A DNA stretch of 64,000 bases, from positions 1-64,000 of the forward strand of contig CP038126.1 in assembly GCA_004519485.1 (NCBI GenBank). Reading direction: 5' to 3'. A program made the position numbers and the translations under genes. Below, in pieces: positions 52,692 to 63,554 of this stretch. The notes under the pieces are model-generated. The model searched no databases. It had not been told where the DNA came from and saw only the letters and a list, made by a program, of their open reading frames with translations. The stretch comes from Nannochloropsis oceanica (lineage: Eukaryota > Sar > Eustigmatophyceae > Eustigmatales > Monodopsidaceae). The first letter of the stretch is position 1, and the number at the start of each line of letters is the position of its first letter.

Positions 52692-54032
52692 TCATTTAAG
52701 CATCCCCAAACGCCGGTACCGTGCCAGCTGACTAGCCAGCCCCTCCATGCCCCCCGTGTGGATGTACAACACGGACCGATGCCTCGCGGCCAGGACCCCC
52801 CAGTTCTCCCTCATCGCCCGCCAAGCATGAGGTCCATATAGCAGGTCCAGCTCCAGACCGTGCTCCTCTTTTAGTTCCTGCCATATGACTAAAAGGCCGT
52901 GCTCGGGCTTGCCAAACACGTGGGGTACGGAGCCTTCCAGTACATGAGGGACGTAATCCTCTTCTTCCATGTTCCCTCCCTCCCTTCCTCCTGATGACGA
53001 CAGACGAGCCATTTGGGACTTCAAGTACTCGCCGTCTCCCACACAGGGCACCGCATATACCATTATCTCCCCATTCCCCTGTCCATTCTCCCTCGCCATT
53101 CTCCGCAAGTGCTTCGCCAGGTACAAAGCCGTGGTCCCTGTGCCCGCCGGGAGCACGACCGCGAGAGAGGCGCCGTTTGCCATCCCAGCCTCCATCTTGC
53201 TCTTCTCCAATCCCCACCAGTCCTTTATCTCGACCGCCAGAAGCCGCAGCCCCTCCTCCGCGCCTTGGAACGCTGCCCCTTGAGGGACAAGCAGGATATC
53301 ATGGCCTTCTTCCCCCCTCTCTTCATTGGAGCCATCCTCCTGACTAATAAGCAAATCTTTCAGGGACACCGTCAGCGTCATCGTTCTTTCTTTTCCTCCT
53401 CCGCCTTCTCTTCTCTCTACTGCTCCTCTTCTTGCTCCCCCTCCTCCCCCTTCACTCTCAGTGCTGAAGAGGGCTCGATACTCGGCCGCGGGTAGCTCCC
53501 GGAAATCCACGCCCAACTCAAGCGCCCTTTGGTAGTTGCCCAAGGGCCGGGCTTTCAGCCATTCCGGAATGCTTTTAGTGTAGTACACCAACTTCTTTTC
53601 CCACACCCCACACACCAAGCCTGCCAGTGCCAAGAGTGCGTTGCTTTGGGGCCCTCCCCAGCTAACGCACACTGACGGAAACGGGGCGGAGGAAGAGGAG
53701 GAAGAAGAAGCCAAGGCCCAGAGTTTGCGTGCTTTGTTACCGTAAATGCCGGCACCCATTAAGTCCAGCTTATCATCCCTTTTAACAAACACGCACATTT
53801 TCTGGGAGTCATCGTCAAACATGACATTGAGCACCTCGACAGGGGAAGGCTGAAGCTGGAGAGGTAGGAGGAGGCTGCTGCTCCGGCGCATGAGGACTGA
53901 CGAGCTGGCCGGCACATTTATTCTTTGCCGCGAGGCAAGCGTCGTGAGGGTTGCAAAGGCGGGAGCGGCCTTGGCCATGCTGGCAGTTCCACCGCTCAGA
54001 CAAACGAGGAGGCCCAAGAGGAACAGGCGCAT
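52692..54032 (-). CDS. PLP-dependent enzyme, ACC deaminase / D-cysteine desulfhydrase type
   Basis: Single minus-strand exon, 446 aa from ATG 54030-54032. The frame stays open upstream to an ATG at 54254, but ATG 54032 begins a hydrophobic leader (RLFLLGLLVCLSGGTASMAK). The core is that of the tryptophan-synthase-beta superfamily: KRDDKLDLMGAGIYGNKARK with the Schiff-base Lys in GNKARKL (about 94-100), SWGGPQSNALLALAGL (cofactor-phosphate-side loop), LPAGTGTTALYLAKHL (the Gly/Thr loop that grips the PLP phosphate) and YIHTGGMEGL near the C-terminus. Relatives release ammonia from ACC or D-cysteine; the substrate cannot be set from sequence here. A 60-residue low-complexity insert (about 200-260) is unusual. 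The leader suggests ER or plastid entry. The start is 289 bases from the divergent proteasome gene. Confidence 0.83.
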   Translation of the reverse strand: MRLFLLGLLVCLSGGTASMAKAAPAFATLTTLASRQRINVPASSSVLMRRSSSLLLPLQLQPSPVEVLNVMFDDDSQKMCVFVKRDDKLDLMGAGIYGNKARKLWALASSSSSSSAPFPSVCVSWGGPQSNALLALAGLVCGVWEKKLVYYTKSIPEWLKARPLGNYQRALELGVDFRELPAAEYRALFSTESEGGGGGARRGAVERREGGGGKERTMTLTVSLKDLLISQEDGSNEERGEEGHDILLVPQGAAFQGAEEGLRLLAVEIKDWWGLEKSKMEAGMANGASLAVVLPAGTGTTALYLAKHLRRMARENGQGNGEIMVYAVPCVGDGEYLKSQMARLSSSGGREGGNMEEEDYVPHVLEGSVPHVFGKPEHGLLVIWQELKEEHGLELDLLYGPHAWRAMRENWGVLAARHRSVLYIHTGGMEGLASQLARYRRLGMLK

Positions 54033-54321
54033 ACCAGTACCTGGCCCGGTTGAGGTTGCTGGCGATTGTTGCGTTTGCTGTTGCGTTGCGAGACCGTGTG
54101 TGCCGTTCTCCGCCTCTCCAAGGTTGCAGGGCCCCTGGCCCGCTTGCCTGTAGACTGTGTGTGAGGTGTAGGCGGAAGAGAAAGGTGGTAAGAAAAATTG
54201 AGTGGCCTCCAAAAGAGCACGATACCAATATAGAATGGACAAATGTCCCCTCATTCTCTGATGTCATCATCGACTCAAAACGCTGCCCTTTGCTGACACA
54301 AATACACACAGCAGTATCACG
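54033..54321. promoter_or_regulatory. Shared upstream region of PLP enzyme (-) and proteasome subunit (+)
   Basis: 289 bases between divergent starts. The minus-strand frame of the PLP gene remains open through most of it, so the true start of that gene could be farther out and the gap shorter. Confidence 0.45.
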
Positions 54322-55358
54322 ATGCCCGGCCACCCAAGAAGACAATGCCTAGGCCTCTCCATGCTTGTCCTCCCTCTCGTCCTTTTCCCCCTCTTGGCCG
54401 TGGCCATCTCCTTTCCGGGGCATGAATACTTCTCCTCTGCGGGCTCCAGCTTGGGTCTCATTGACGACGAACCCCCTGCTGCTGGGACTAGGCAGGACCA
54501 TAGTGTTGTGTCGACTGGCACGACCATGGTGGCAGCTAAGTACAGGGACGGTGTCATTGTCGGCGCGGACTCGCGCTCCGTCAAGAGTAAGTCTTTATGG
54601 AATGAACTCCCTTCCTCCCCCGTCACCCTCCTCTTCACCGCTTTCCCCCCTACCCCCTACCCCCCTCTCTTCTCCCAGATGGTCGTTACGTGCTCGACCG
54701 GTTTACAGACAAGGTGCTACAAGTGAGCGAACACGTAGTCCTAGCCTGCTCAGGCCGGACGGCCATCGTGCAGCGTCTCAGCCAGGAACTCGTGGCCCGA
54801 CTCCGCTTCTTCCAAATCCAGCATCAACGCCTCCCCACCAGCCAGCACGCCGCGGCCTTGCTCCGTATCCTCCTGCGGGTGGGCGTGGGACCGCTGGAGG
54901 AAAAGGAACAACGGAGTAATGACAACACCCAGATTGGTATGGACACGGACGCCTTGGCCGCGGGTTGGAGTCCGGCGGAAGGCCCGCGCATCCACCAGGT
55001 CCTCGCGGGGGGCACGGTACTGGAGGCGAGAGATTACGCCGTGGCTGGGAGCGGGGCGACGTACATTGTGGGCTTCATGGACATGCACTATCCCCAGGCG
55101 GAGGAGGCAGGCAAGCCTTTGGCGCACACGAGCGTGTCGCGGGAGGAGTGCGAGGAGATGGTGAAACGGGCCTTGGCCTTGGCAGGTGGGAGGGACACCC
55201 ATTCGGGCGGGAATGTCACGATTGCCGTGGTGGATGCTCAAGGGGTGAAGAAGCAGGCGCTTTCCCCAGGGGAGCTCCAGAAGAGCTTGAAGCAGGCCAT
55301 GAGCGCTATGCAGGCGACGGCGAAGAAGAGGAAGGGAGAGGAGGAAACGTTACCGTGA
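54322..55358 (+). CDS. 20S proteasome beta1 (PSMB6)-like subunit with N-terminal signal sequence
   Basis: Exons 54322-54586 and 54679-55358 join in phase to 314 aa. The catalytic domain starts at VVSTGTTMVAAKYRDGVIVG with GADSR, as in beta1 (STGTTIMAV...GADSR): the residue after Gly is the Thr1 nucleophile, Asp17 is in GADSR and Lys33 in DRFTDKV. AVAGSGATYIVGFMD and GGNVTIAVVD match the later beta1 strands. A catalytically competent fold is therefore expected. In front lies a 64-residue extension with a hydrophobic run (LGLSMLVLPLVLFPLLAVAI) that looks like a signal peptide, then FPGHEYFSS and a propeptide. Cytosolic beta1 has only a short propeptide. The signal suggests entry to the ER and possibly the periplastid compartment. 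A 20-residue insert (about 197-217) and a Lys-rich tail are also unusual. Confidence 0.87.
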
Positions 55359-55857
55359 GAGAAAGTGAAGGTTGAAGTAAGGAAGTGAGTAGTCATGTGT
55401 ATAAATCAACGGACAAAATTGTTTACTCTTCGGCATTGTTTTCGTTTTATTTAGTTGGTTATTGTTCCACTTGCGGCCCGTAACCTAAAGGGCAGCCTGA
55501 GCCTACCTATCTGACTCGCTAAGGAGCCAGTCCGTTCCGTCAAGCTGAAAGGAGAAGGGGAAGTAGAAGGAGAAGGAGGGACATGCATCTCGCAAAATTT
55601 TGGTTGTGTCTCAAAAAGAATATTCCCCTAGCTCTCTTTCTTCACATCTTTCTGCCTCCTCGGTCCCTTTCTGCCTCCCCCCTTCTCTCCATCTCTTCTG
55701 TCTCCTGCCCTTGCCTGCCTGGAGCAGGAGGCCAGCCCACTCCTTCGTCTTCCTTCCTTTCTCTTACTAACTCTACCTCTTACTCATCCCATACAACCAG
55801 ACCAAAAAGCACACACTGCTAATTCACACCCAAAACATATTTAAAAAAACAAAACAA

Positions 55858-55917
<60 letters not shown>

Positions 55918-56343
55918 TACCGTCTCTGGCCCGCTCGGCCCTCTCCCTTGAATCTCCTTAAAAGAGGTAAGCACCTACGATGTCCCTCCTCAACCGACCG
56001 CCTCACTCTCTCATCACCTTCCCCTTCATCCCCCTCTTCTCCACGCCTGGCTTGCCTCGGCAGTGAGACCGACAAGACCGCATCCTTTGTCTGTTGGTTT
56101 TCGGCTTTTCTCCATATATGTAGATACACAAAGTGCGGTGGCAGCCGAGGAAGTGTAGCTGAGATGCTCTCAGCACCACACCCACGGAGATACCCACTAC
56201 ATACACAACAAACACAAAGAATGATGATCAACCTCACGCCTCCTCCTTTGCCTGATTCCTCGGCCATCCCCCTCTACCTCTTTAACCTCCTCTTCCTCTA
56301 CCTACTTCACCTATTTTCTCTGAAACTCTCCCTCAGTGCTTCC
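55359..56343. other. Convergent intergenic region
   Basis: 985 bases between the proteasome gene (+) and the tandem NTF2-like gene (-). It holds their 3' UTRs and the CA/GA microsatellite. No gene recognised. Confidence 0.5.
55859..55917 (+). repeat. (CA)n(GA)n dinucleotide microsatellite
   Basis: About 18 CA units run straight into about 12 GA units without interruption. It lies in the shared 3' flank of two convergent genes. Confidence 0.92.
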
Positions 56344-58605
56344 TCACTTCTTCTTGCCCATCCCCGTCACCTTTGGTCGACTCGACTGCGACTGTATGCT
56401 CGGCTTGGGCCCCACCTTGGCAGGAGGAGGAGTAGGAGGGCTCTTGGCCGCCGGCTTGGTGTCTTCCTTTTTGTTGCCCCCACCGAAAAGACTGAATCCG
56501 CCACCGCTGGGTTTTGATGGTGCTGCTACCTTTGTGACGGCTGCTGGTGCTGGTGCTTTCTTGACGGGAGGAGGGGGAGGAGTGGCCTTCTTCACTGCGG
56601 GCTTGGGGGTGGGCTTGGAGGGGATGCCCTTGAAGGTCGACACGGAGGCCTTGCCGCTAGCAGTAGCTCTAGGGGCTGGAGAAGCTGCTGGCTTAGCGGC
56701 TGGTTTGGGGGATACTGCCTTCGCCTCGTCGCCGCCGAAGAAACTCCTGAAAGGATTGCTGCTACTGCTACTGCTACTGGTGGTGGTGGTGGTGGTGATG
56801 GTGGCGGCAGGTTTAGGAGCGACCTGCACCTTTGAGGCAGCGGGAGGAGCAGCCTTTTTCGCTGCAGGAGAACGAGGAGGAGAGGGAGGAGGAGGGGTGA
56901 CCTTCTTCACGACCGGAGGAGTGGGCTTGGATTTGGATGCCACCAATGGTTTGACGGCCTGGACCTTGGCGGCAGGGGGAGGAGGAGGGGGAGCCGCAGA
57001 CTTCTTCAGCGCTTCAGCGATCGCCTTGGGCTTCGGGGCTTCCGAAACTTCTTTAACTGCTGCTGTTGCTGCTGCAGGCTTGTCGCTGCTGCTGCTGCTG
57101 CTGCTGCTGCCGGAGAAGGGGCTGGTGATGACGTCGATGACGTAGTTCTTCCAGTGTCGGAGGTGCTGGGGGAAAGGCCTGGTTACGAAGGGCGGCAATG
57201 GCGTGCCCACGGCAAACAAGACCCCGAAGACACCGCCCAAGCCCCCTGTGTCCCCTTCCTCCGGGTCCATCAGTACGCCCACGGTCAGCTTCACGCACTG
57301 GCCTTGCGCGTTAAAAGTCACCGAGATCCCCTCCGGGCCACTCCGGTACTTGCCTCCATTCGGCGGCAACGAGTTCCTGCCCTCCCCGAATGCCCCCGTG
57401 AAGGTGCCCTGGGACTTGACGGTGAACCAGACCCGGGCGGGGTCATAGGGGTCCACACGGAAGTCGTAGGCCTCGTTGTTGATGTCGGGGAAAGCACGCC
57501 TGAGGTTGAAAGAGGAGAACGCCTTGACGAAAGTGTCCCGGGGCAGAGGCCCGACCAAGGGGCCAACGAACTTAAAGTCTTTCGCTAGCAGGCCTGGGTC
57601 GGCAGCTCCGAAGTCAGACGCTAACAAGCCCTTGGCCAGCCCCACCATGACCGCCTCGGGGAGGGGGGAGAAAACGGGGGGCGCCTCCGTTGAGGGCTTG
57701 AATGTGCGCCCGAAGAAATCCTGGAACACCTTCTGGGGCGGCGTGTGCTTAAAGGCGCTCACGGGCCGGCCCAAAGCGGCGGCGACACCGTACACGCCCC
57801 CCAAGCCCCGCGAGTTCCCGACAGAGCGATCCAAAACGATCCCTCCACCCACCGCCCGCACAACCTTGCCCCCCACGATATTCACGCAATTGCTCTCAGG
57901 CGGCAGCTGCATCTTAATGCCCGTGGGGGCGATCTCCTCCCCGCCAAGTGTCAAGGGGTACTTGTGCGTGCCCAGCACCCGAGTAGTGAACCAGACTTTT
58001 GTTGGGTCGTCTCGATCCACACGGAAGTCGTGCGCCCGCAAATCCAGGTCGGGGAAAGCCGACTGCAAGTCAAGCTTCTCCAAGCCAGCCAAATAAGCCT
58101 TCTTACTTTGTGTCCCGCGCAAGGGATCTAAAAACTTGAAGTCGTCCGCCATAAGGCTGGGATCCTCTAGGCCACATCCCGACTGTACCCATTGCTTGGC
58201 TACCTGGATGTTGGCCAGGCCGGCCGTCTGCGAGACTGTAGCCCGTCCGTTCCCGGCCGTCGCAAAGAGTGTGCCACGACTTCTCCTACTGCCCCCCTCC
58301 ACCGCGCCTGACTGTTTCTGCACAAGCCTGTGTGTATTGTAAAAATACGTGACAATATGCACGGATCCCCTCTTAGGTGTCGTTGTTAAATCGGTCGCAT
58401 GGGGTGGATTTATACTTCACCGCTAATACCACTGCCGAGTACCCGCGCTTCCCAAATGGAAAACCCAAACCTCCATCTTACTCATGCCATCATTCACTTA
58501 CCCTTCCGCCGGTGTGTCGAGGAACGAAGGAAAGGTAAAAGCATTGGCGGTCACCATGAAGGTCAAGAAGGAAAGCATCCTTATTTTGTGGTACCGCGGA
58601 TACAT
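56344..58605 (-). CDS. Plastid-targeted protein with two NTF2-like domains and a Pro/Ala/Lys-rich tail
   Basis: Two minus-strand exons (58605-58502, 58327-56344) join in phase to 695 aa. The N-terminus (MLSFLTFMVTANAFTFPSFL) is a signal peptide with the Ala-Phe plastid motif. Two repeats follow, at about 55-230 and 250-420: LMADDFKFLDPLRG, AFPDLDLRAHDFRVDRDDPT, KVWFTTRVLGTH against LLAKDFKFVGPLVG, AFPDINNEAYDFRVDPYDPA, RVWFTVKSQGT. Each looks like an NTF2/SnoaL-type cone fold, a family of small-molecule-binding or cyclase-like domains; no catalytic residue is clear. After an Ile/Trp helix at about 430 the last 250 residues are Pro/Ala/Lys/Ser low complexity (KPTPPVVKKVTPPPPS). ATG 58578 (MLSFL) is an alternative start. 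Confidence 0.75.
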
Positions 58606-60689
58606 CGTGAGCCGTGGATTTGACGATATGAGGGAAAGCCTAGACTGACGTTTGCACCAAGAAACAAATAAGTGAAGGCCGCGGACGCTGCTTCCCTGTG
58701 GATGTTTTGTTGGATTGTACGTGATATCAATATATGTATGAGGTAAATAGATGAGTAAGAACAAAGGGCGGCGACGTGGGATCTGCTTCTCTGCTAAAGT
58801 TGTCCACGCAGATGAGGAAAGACAAAAACGCAAACCCATCCACGTCCACAGACTGCACCACAAAGTAGAAAGCAAGCAAATGTTAATGATATGCATGCAG
58901 GACTTGTTGCGTTCTTTTTACGCATATCGACCCTGTCGGGTCGCGTGGCTGACGACAGGCCCGGCAACGACAAGGGCAGGTTCGAACCGCTCATAACTTT
59001 CATCCTCGGATTTGCCTGGCCCATGAAGCCTTCGCTCTATTCACACTATCTATTTATGCCCCCACACAAACGCAGTCATGATGCATGTAGAGTCACATTC
59101 TTAAGTATCATCGCTGCGAGGATTCATGACCTGGACGATGGCAAGATTAAGCCCTACTCTCCCGGTCCCATCAAACCACTCTTCTTTGTCTGGTCGTCGC
59201 GCTCTCGACCATCCAAAAGTGTGTGTTTACTTGGTCTATTTCGGGGTTAGATTTGCCGGTATTGACATCAAGCCCCGGAAAGGTGAAAGAAACCAGCCAG
59301 CGTCGGTGCGGGAGTGGTTTGCTGAAGGATTCTTGCGGCACGACAGTCATTGCGGCCCATGTATCACTCGAATGCGATCTCGAGGATCACGCTGAGGCGG
59401 ATTATAGAGGATATGAACAGGATGGAAAGGACGGAAAATTCCAGGAACAGTGTGACCCTTGCATTGCTCGGACACTGGCCTGGACCGGAGGCTCTTGTTG
59501 GGCCAAATGGGACATGAGTTAAGATTGTAAGACACAAAAGTCTATTTAAAAGATTATGGAAGGAAAACAGTATTATCGATCACTATCAATGTATTTTTTT
59601 GGGCTCACACACATTATTTTTGACTTCACATGTTTTGTTTCTGTAGGGTGCAGCGTTGGCGAAGCAGGCCAGCACAGTGCAACGTATCGGACACCATGGG
59701 GAAGGACCTCAAGAACATGAACCATCTCGGGGTCTGTGCGACCCTGACAAGTGTATGCCTTTTAAAATCTATTTCACCAATTTCCTCTCTTCGCCCTGCG
59801 TATACACTACCGTGGTTGCAGGTCATGCGGGTATAGTTAGGGCCGGGACAAGGAAAACAGGTCGAAGCTGAGGACTGCACATGTCTTATGATTTTAACAC
59901 CTTCCTTTCTTTATAACCTTTCTTGTCATCATATCTTGGTCGTGTGTGCTTGTTATCATATCTTGGTCGTGTGTGCCCGTTGACCGCGTTGTAAAAGGTG
60001 TTTTTCGTGGAAGAAGAGCACGTACTAACTAAGCGAACCAGCGACATGGAGAACTTGATCGCTCGTGCTCCGTCATAGGCTCAGTCGTCATCGCCACTGG
60101 TGGAAACGTGCTAGCCCATGTCCTCCATTCAAAGCCCTCTGACTCAACAGTATACACGCTTTAAACAGACGATACGTAGAGTACGCAAGAAGTCTCGCTA
60201 CGCCTTCTCTCAGTGCTTTGGGTGAGGTTTTCCTCATCAGTTCCGGCTTGCCTAGTGCAAGATAGGAGCGCGAGAAGAGGAACAAGAAGCAAGCGGCGCA
60301 GCGTCACACGCGAGAGCGGCCTTACCCGGCAGAGGAGGATGTAAAAAATTTCCATATTTGCCCATCGCGCCACCTTTCCGCCTCTTGGAAATATAAGCTT
60401 TTGATATTGTAATCGTTCATGCGACCTCGGGAGGTTTTTCCCCTCCCCTATTGCCGTCTTGCGTCTTGCAGCCAGTAGAAAGTTTGTCAATGATAACACC
60501 GGGGAACGTCCATTCACAACCTCCACCACATAACACACCACAGGTGTCGTAGGGTCAGTTCGTCCTCGGGCAGGCGGTGGAAAGGACTGGGAAGCGAGGA
60601 CCTAGGGCACAAGGAGGGGGGCGGGAGAAGTAGGATTTCGCAGAGGACGTGTTGTGCATATAGACGTCTCGTCGCAAAGCTCGCGCCTC
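58606..60689. other. Intergenic, 2.1 kb, no gene recognised
   Basis: Open frames at 58891-59250, 59223-59522 and 60161-60541 (minus) lack family features. A duplicated 27-bp unit lies at 59923-59976. The part near 60600 is the presumed promoter of the polyglutamine gene. A possible acceptor (TTTCGCAG ending at 60642) means a 5' non-coding exon may start earlier. Confidence 0.45.
59923..59976 (+). repeat. Two tandem 27-bp units
   Basis: TTGTCATCATATCTTGGTCG and TTGTTATCATATCTTGGTCG, each followed by TGTGTGC, sit 27 bases apart with one difference. Confidence 0.85.
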
Positions 60690-62417
60690 ATGTACGGACA
60701 AAGCAGCGGTGTGCATCTTCCCTATCACGTGCAGGAGCAGCAACAGCAACAGCAAGAGCAGGAGCAGTTGTATTCCCAGGTGCCCATCCTGCACTCGCCG
60801 CACCACAATCAGGACCAGCAGCAGGTTGGTGGGGGTTTGAACGACGGCGCTGTCTCCACCATTATGACTCCAAGTCCCGCAGCCTCATCCTCCAGCGATC
60901 CCACGACTGATGCGACCGCTGTGCCGGCAACTGCTGCAGCCTCAGCTGTTGGGAAGAAGAGGGTCCGGAAGCTCGGGGGTGCCAAGCAAATCCCCGGTGC
61001 CGCCCTGGGAATGGGAAACCCGCCGGGAGTGGGAATGGATGAGGGAGCAGATGGTGGGCATGGTCCTGTGGTGTCGGTAGTAGAAAAAAATGCGCAAGTA
61101 TTGGCAGCGGCGACGGCAGCGGCAGTGGCAGCACGGCAGCAGCAGTATAAGCACCAACAGCAGCTCCTGGGCTCTCAAGTGGCGACTCTGGCCGAGAGCA
61201 TCTTTCGGCGGTGGGGTGCAGAGGGCGTGCTGCGGGAAGACGTGGTAACCCGCGTGCTCCAGCACTGGTTTCTGATGCAGAGTTGCTGGGGCACGGACCG
61301 CTCACGGGGTCTGCTCGAGAAATTCATGGGCCTGACAGCGCTCTCGGAAGTGGCTTTGAAAGAGGCCGCGCTGGGCGGGGGGCCGGAGACGCCACTGCAG
61401 CGGGCTACACAGGCGCCCACGCCCTTGCCCCCCGTGCATCCCTTCTTGGCCGTCCTGGACGACTGGACCTCGGCAGTGGCACTGCATGTGTCGGACATGA
61501 AGGAGGGCGTGGAGCGCGTCACGGCCAACGGCCGCTTCGAGGAGACCTTCATGGGAGCCAAGGAGGCGCTTGAGCGACTGTGGGGCGAGAAGTTGCCCTT
61601 TGCCTTCCTGCTGGCAGGATTGGTCGCGCCCGAGGACCGGCAGCGACTGCTAGAAGAGCTGCTGGCGCTAACATTCCGATCCACCAACGCCCTGGAGGAC
61701 CGACACATGGTGCTCAAGTGCACGGACAGGCATGGCCTCACCTTCCTCGGCATCGTCCGCATCCGAACTCACCGGGACCTGGTGCGCCAGTACGACTCCA
61801 CGATCGTGTCCCTTCAGCCCCTGCCGCTGGTCGTACCTCCGTCGCCCTCCTCGGGGGCTGTCCTGGCCACCTCCACCAACCCCGGCTTCTCCCCCGTTTC
61901 CTCCTCCAGCTCCTCTTCCACCAGGGGCCCGCGCTCCCTTTCGCCGCCCCCGCCCAAGCCCGTCTTGAGCTGGCGGCCGACGCGCGACGGAGGCCGGTGG
62001 CGATACGCGGAGCTGACTCTGGCGCAAGACACGAGCGGGCGTGTGTTGGTGCTAGAGCGGTGGGGCGGCGGCTTGGTCCGTGGAGACGGATGGGGGCTGC
62101 GCACGCTCACGACAGGCACGGCGCTGTACGTGGAGGGCTCGCGCGTCTTGGGCGTGCGTCCGCTTCCAGGCGAGGGGACAGGCGTGCTGAATGCGTCACA
62201 ACAGCAGCAGCAACAACAGCAAGCATCCGTGCCGCCCTTGCCGCAGGTGCTGCGCATCCAGCCGCTTCAGCGCTACACGCCGTCAGCTGTCTCTCCGTCC
62301 CTGGTGGAGGGCAGCAGCGGCGTGACCAAACGCATCTTTACTCAAGCGTCTTCCGGGGCCTCAACTGCGCCTCTTGCACACAAAAACGAACAGCACCATC
62401 AAGCCCAGCAGCGGCAG

Positions 62418-62508
<91 letters not shown>

Positions 62509-63231
62509 TCCACCCCCAGGTTCTCTCCAGTCCTTCACCAAATGCCGCCTCAGCCTCAGCTATGTTCCCCTCTCCTGGAGCCCACAACACCTCAGCATTC
62601 GGCTCGCCAGTGCTGTCGCAGCATCAGCAGCACCAGCAGCAGCAAGAGGGCTGCCAGGTGCGGGGCCACCACCAGTCCCCTACAGCCCTGTACGACCCCC
62701 CGTCAACCCCTCTGCTCGGCCCACAAGCCCCCACAAGCTGCGGCTTCATGACCCAGTTGCCGCCCACGCCCTCGGCGTCACGGGGAAGGAGAGAGAAGGG
62801 CCGAGGACGGGGGAGGGGGAGGGGCGCAAGCAAGCGGGGTCGCACCACCCTCTCGTCCGCAGCACCGCAGACAATGCTCTCACCAGTGCCCGTCCCCCCA
62901 GCGGAGGTCGACATAGACCCCTTGTCCGCCAATGCCATTACCACAGTCGAGAAATTAGCCGGCTGGGCGGAAGGAGGGGAGTCGCCCGCGGCCTCCCAAG
63001 CCCTCGCGGAGCTGCTGCAGGTGAGCGGGTCTTTGCCGTCCACTTTCTTCGAGGCCGCAGACGGAGAAATGGTCCCAGAGACGACAGCTGCTTCCTCTTC
63101 CCCTGTGGGTGGGGTTAAGGGAGGGTCGTCAATGCCTGAATGGCAGGTTTCGGCTCTGGAGCACGCCATGGAGCATCACAATAACCATTTCTCGCCGCAG
63201 GATGTGGCGATATCACCGCATCAACGGGATG

Positions 63232-63271
<40 letters not shown>

Positions 63272-63554
63272 GCAGGAGATGATGGCGCCGCCTTCACGGC
63301 AACCCATCATTGCGCCCGTACTCCGCAAGACCGAGTCCTTCAACGCGGCGGCCACAATCCTCATGCTCACGGATGGTGCTGGTGACGGGGAGAAGGGGAT
63401 GCTGCCCGAGGGCGCATTGGAAGGAGGGGGAGAAGGAAGAGCAGGGAGATACGAAAGGATGGGATTTGGAGAAGGAAGGGAAGGGGGAAAAGAAGAGAAG
63501 CTGAAAGAGGAACATCTTCAAGAGGAAGACGACCATTTGCACTTCTTACAGTAG
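60690..63554 (+). CDS. Polyglutamine-rich protein of unknown function, possibly nuclear
   Basis: Single exon, 954 aa from ATG 60690 (MYGQSSGVHLPYHVQ). A folded, conserved-looking core lies at about 165-420: VATLAESIFRRWGAEGVLRE, VVTRVLQHWFLMQSCWGTDR, FLAVLDDWTSAVALHVSDMK, TNALEDRHMVLKCTDRHGLT, FLGIVRIRTHRDLVRQYDST. It has the look of a helical domain followed by a PAS- or DUF-like beta domain, but I cannot name the family. The rest is low complexity: a Gln stretch near the start, a pure 29-residue Gln run at about 578-606, a second Gln run of 12 at about 849-860, a basic RGRGRGRGASKRGR segment at about 700-715 and an acidic C-terminus. Poly-Gln and a basic patch are common in transcription cofactors; a nuclear role is inference. 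Confidence 0.7.
62421..62507 (+). repeat. Uninterrupted (CAG)29 inside a coding exon
   Basis: 29 consecutive CAG codons without a synonymous CAA interruption, encoding Gln. A shorter CAG run is at 63234-63269 in the same gene. Confidence 0.93.

Noticed and set aside
58960-59010. Possible tRNA T-arm (AGGTTCGAACCG)
   Set aside because: No acceptor stem, D-arm or anticodon arm at the right spacing could be drawn around it.
60161-60541. 126-codon minus-strand frame upstream of the polyglutamine gene
   Set aside because: There is a hydrophobic segment but no family match or splice context; too weak to call a gene.
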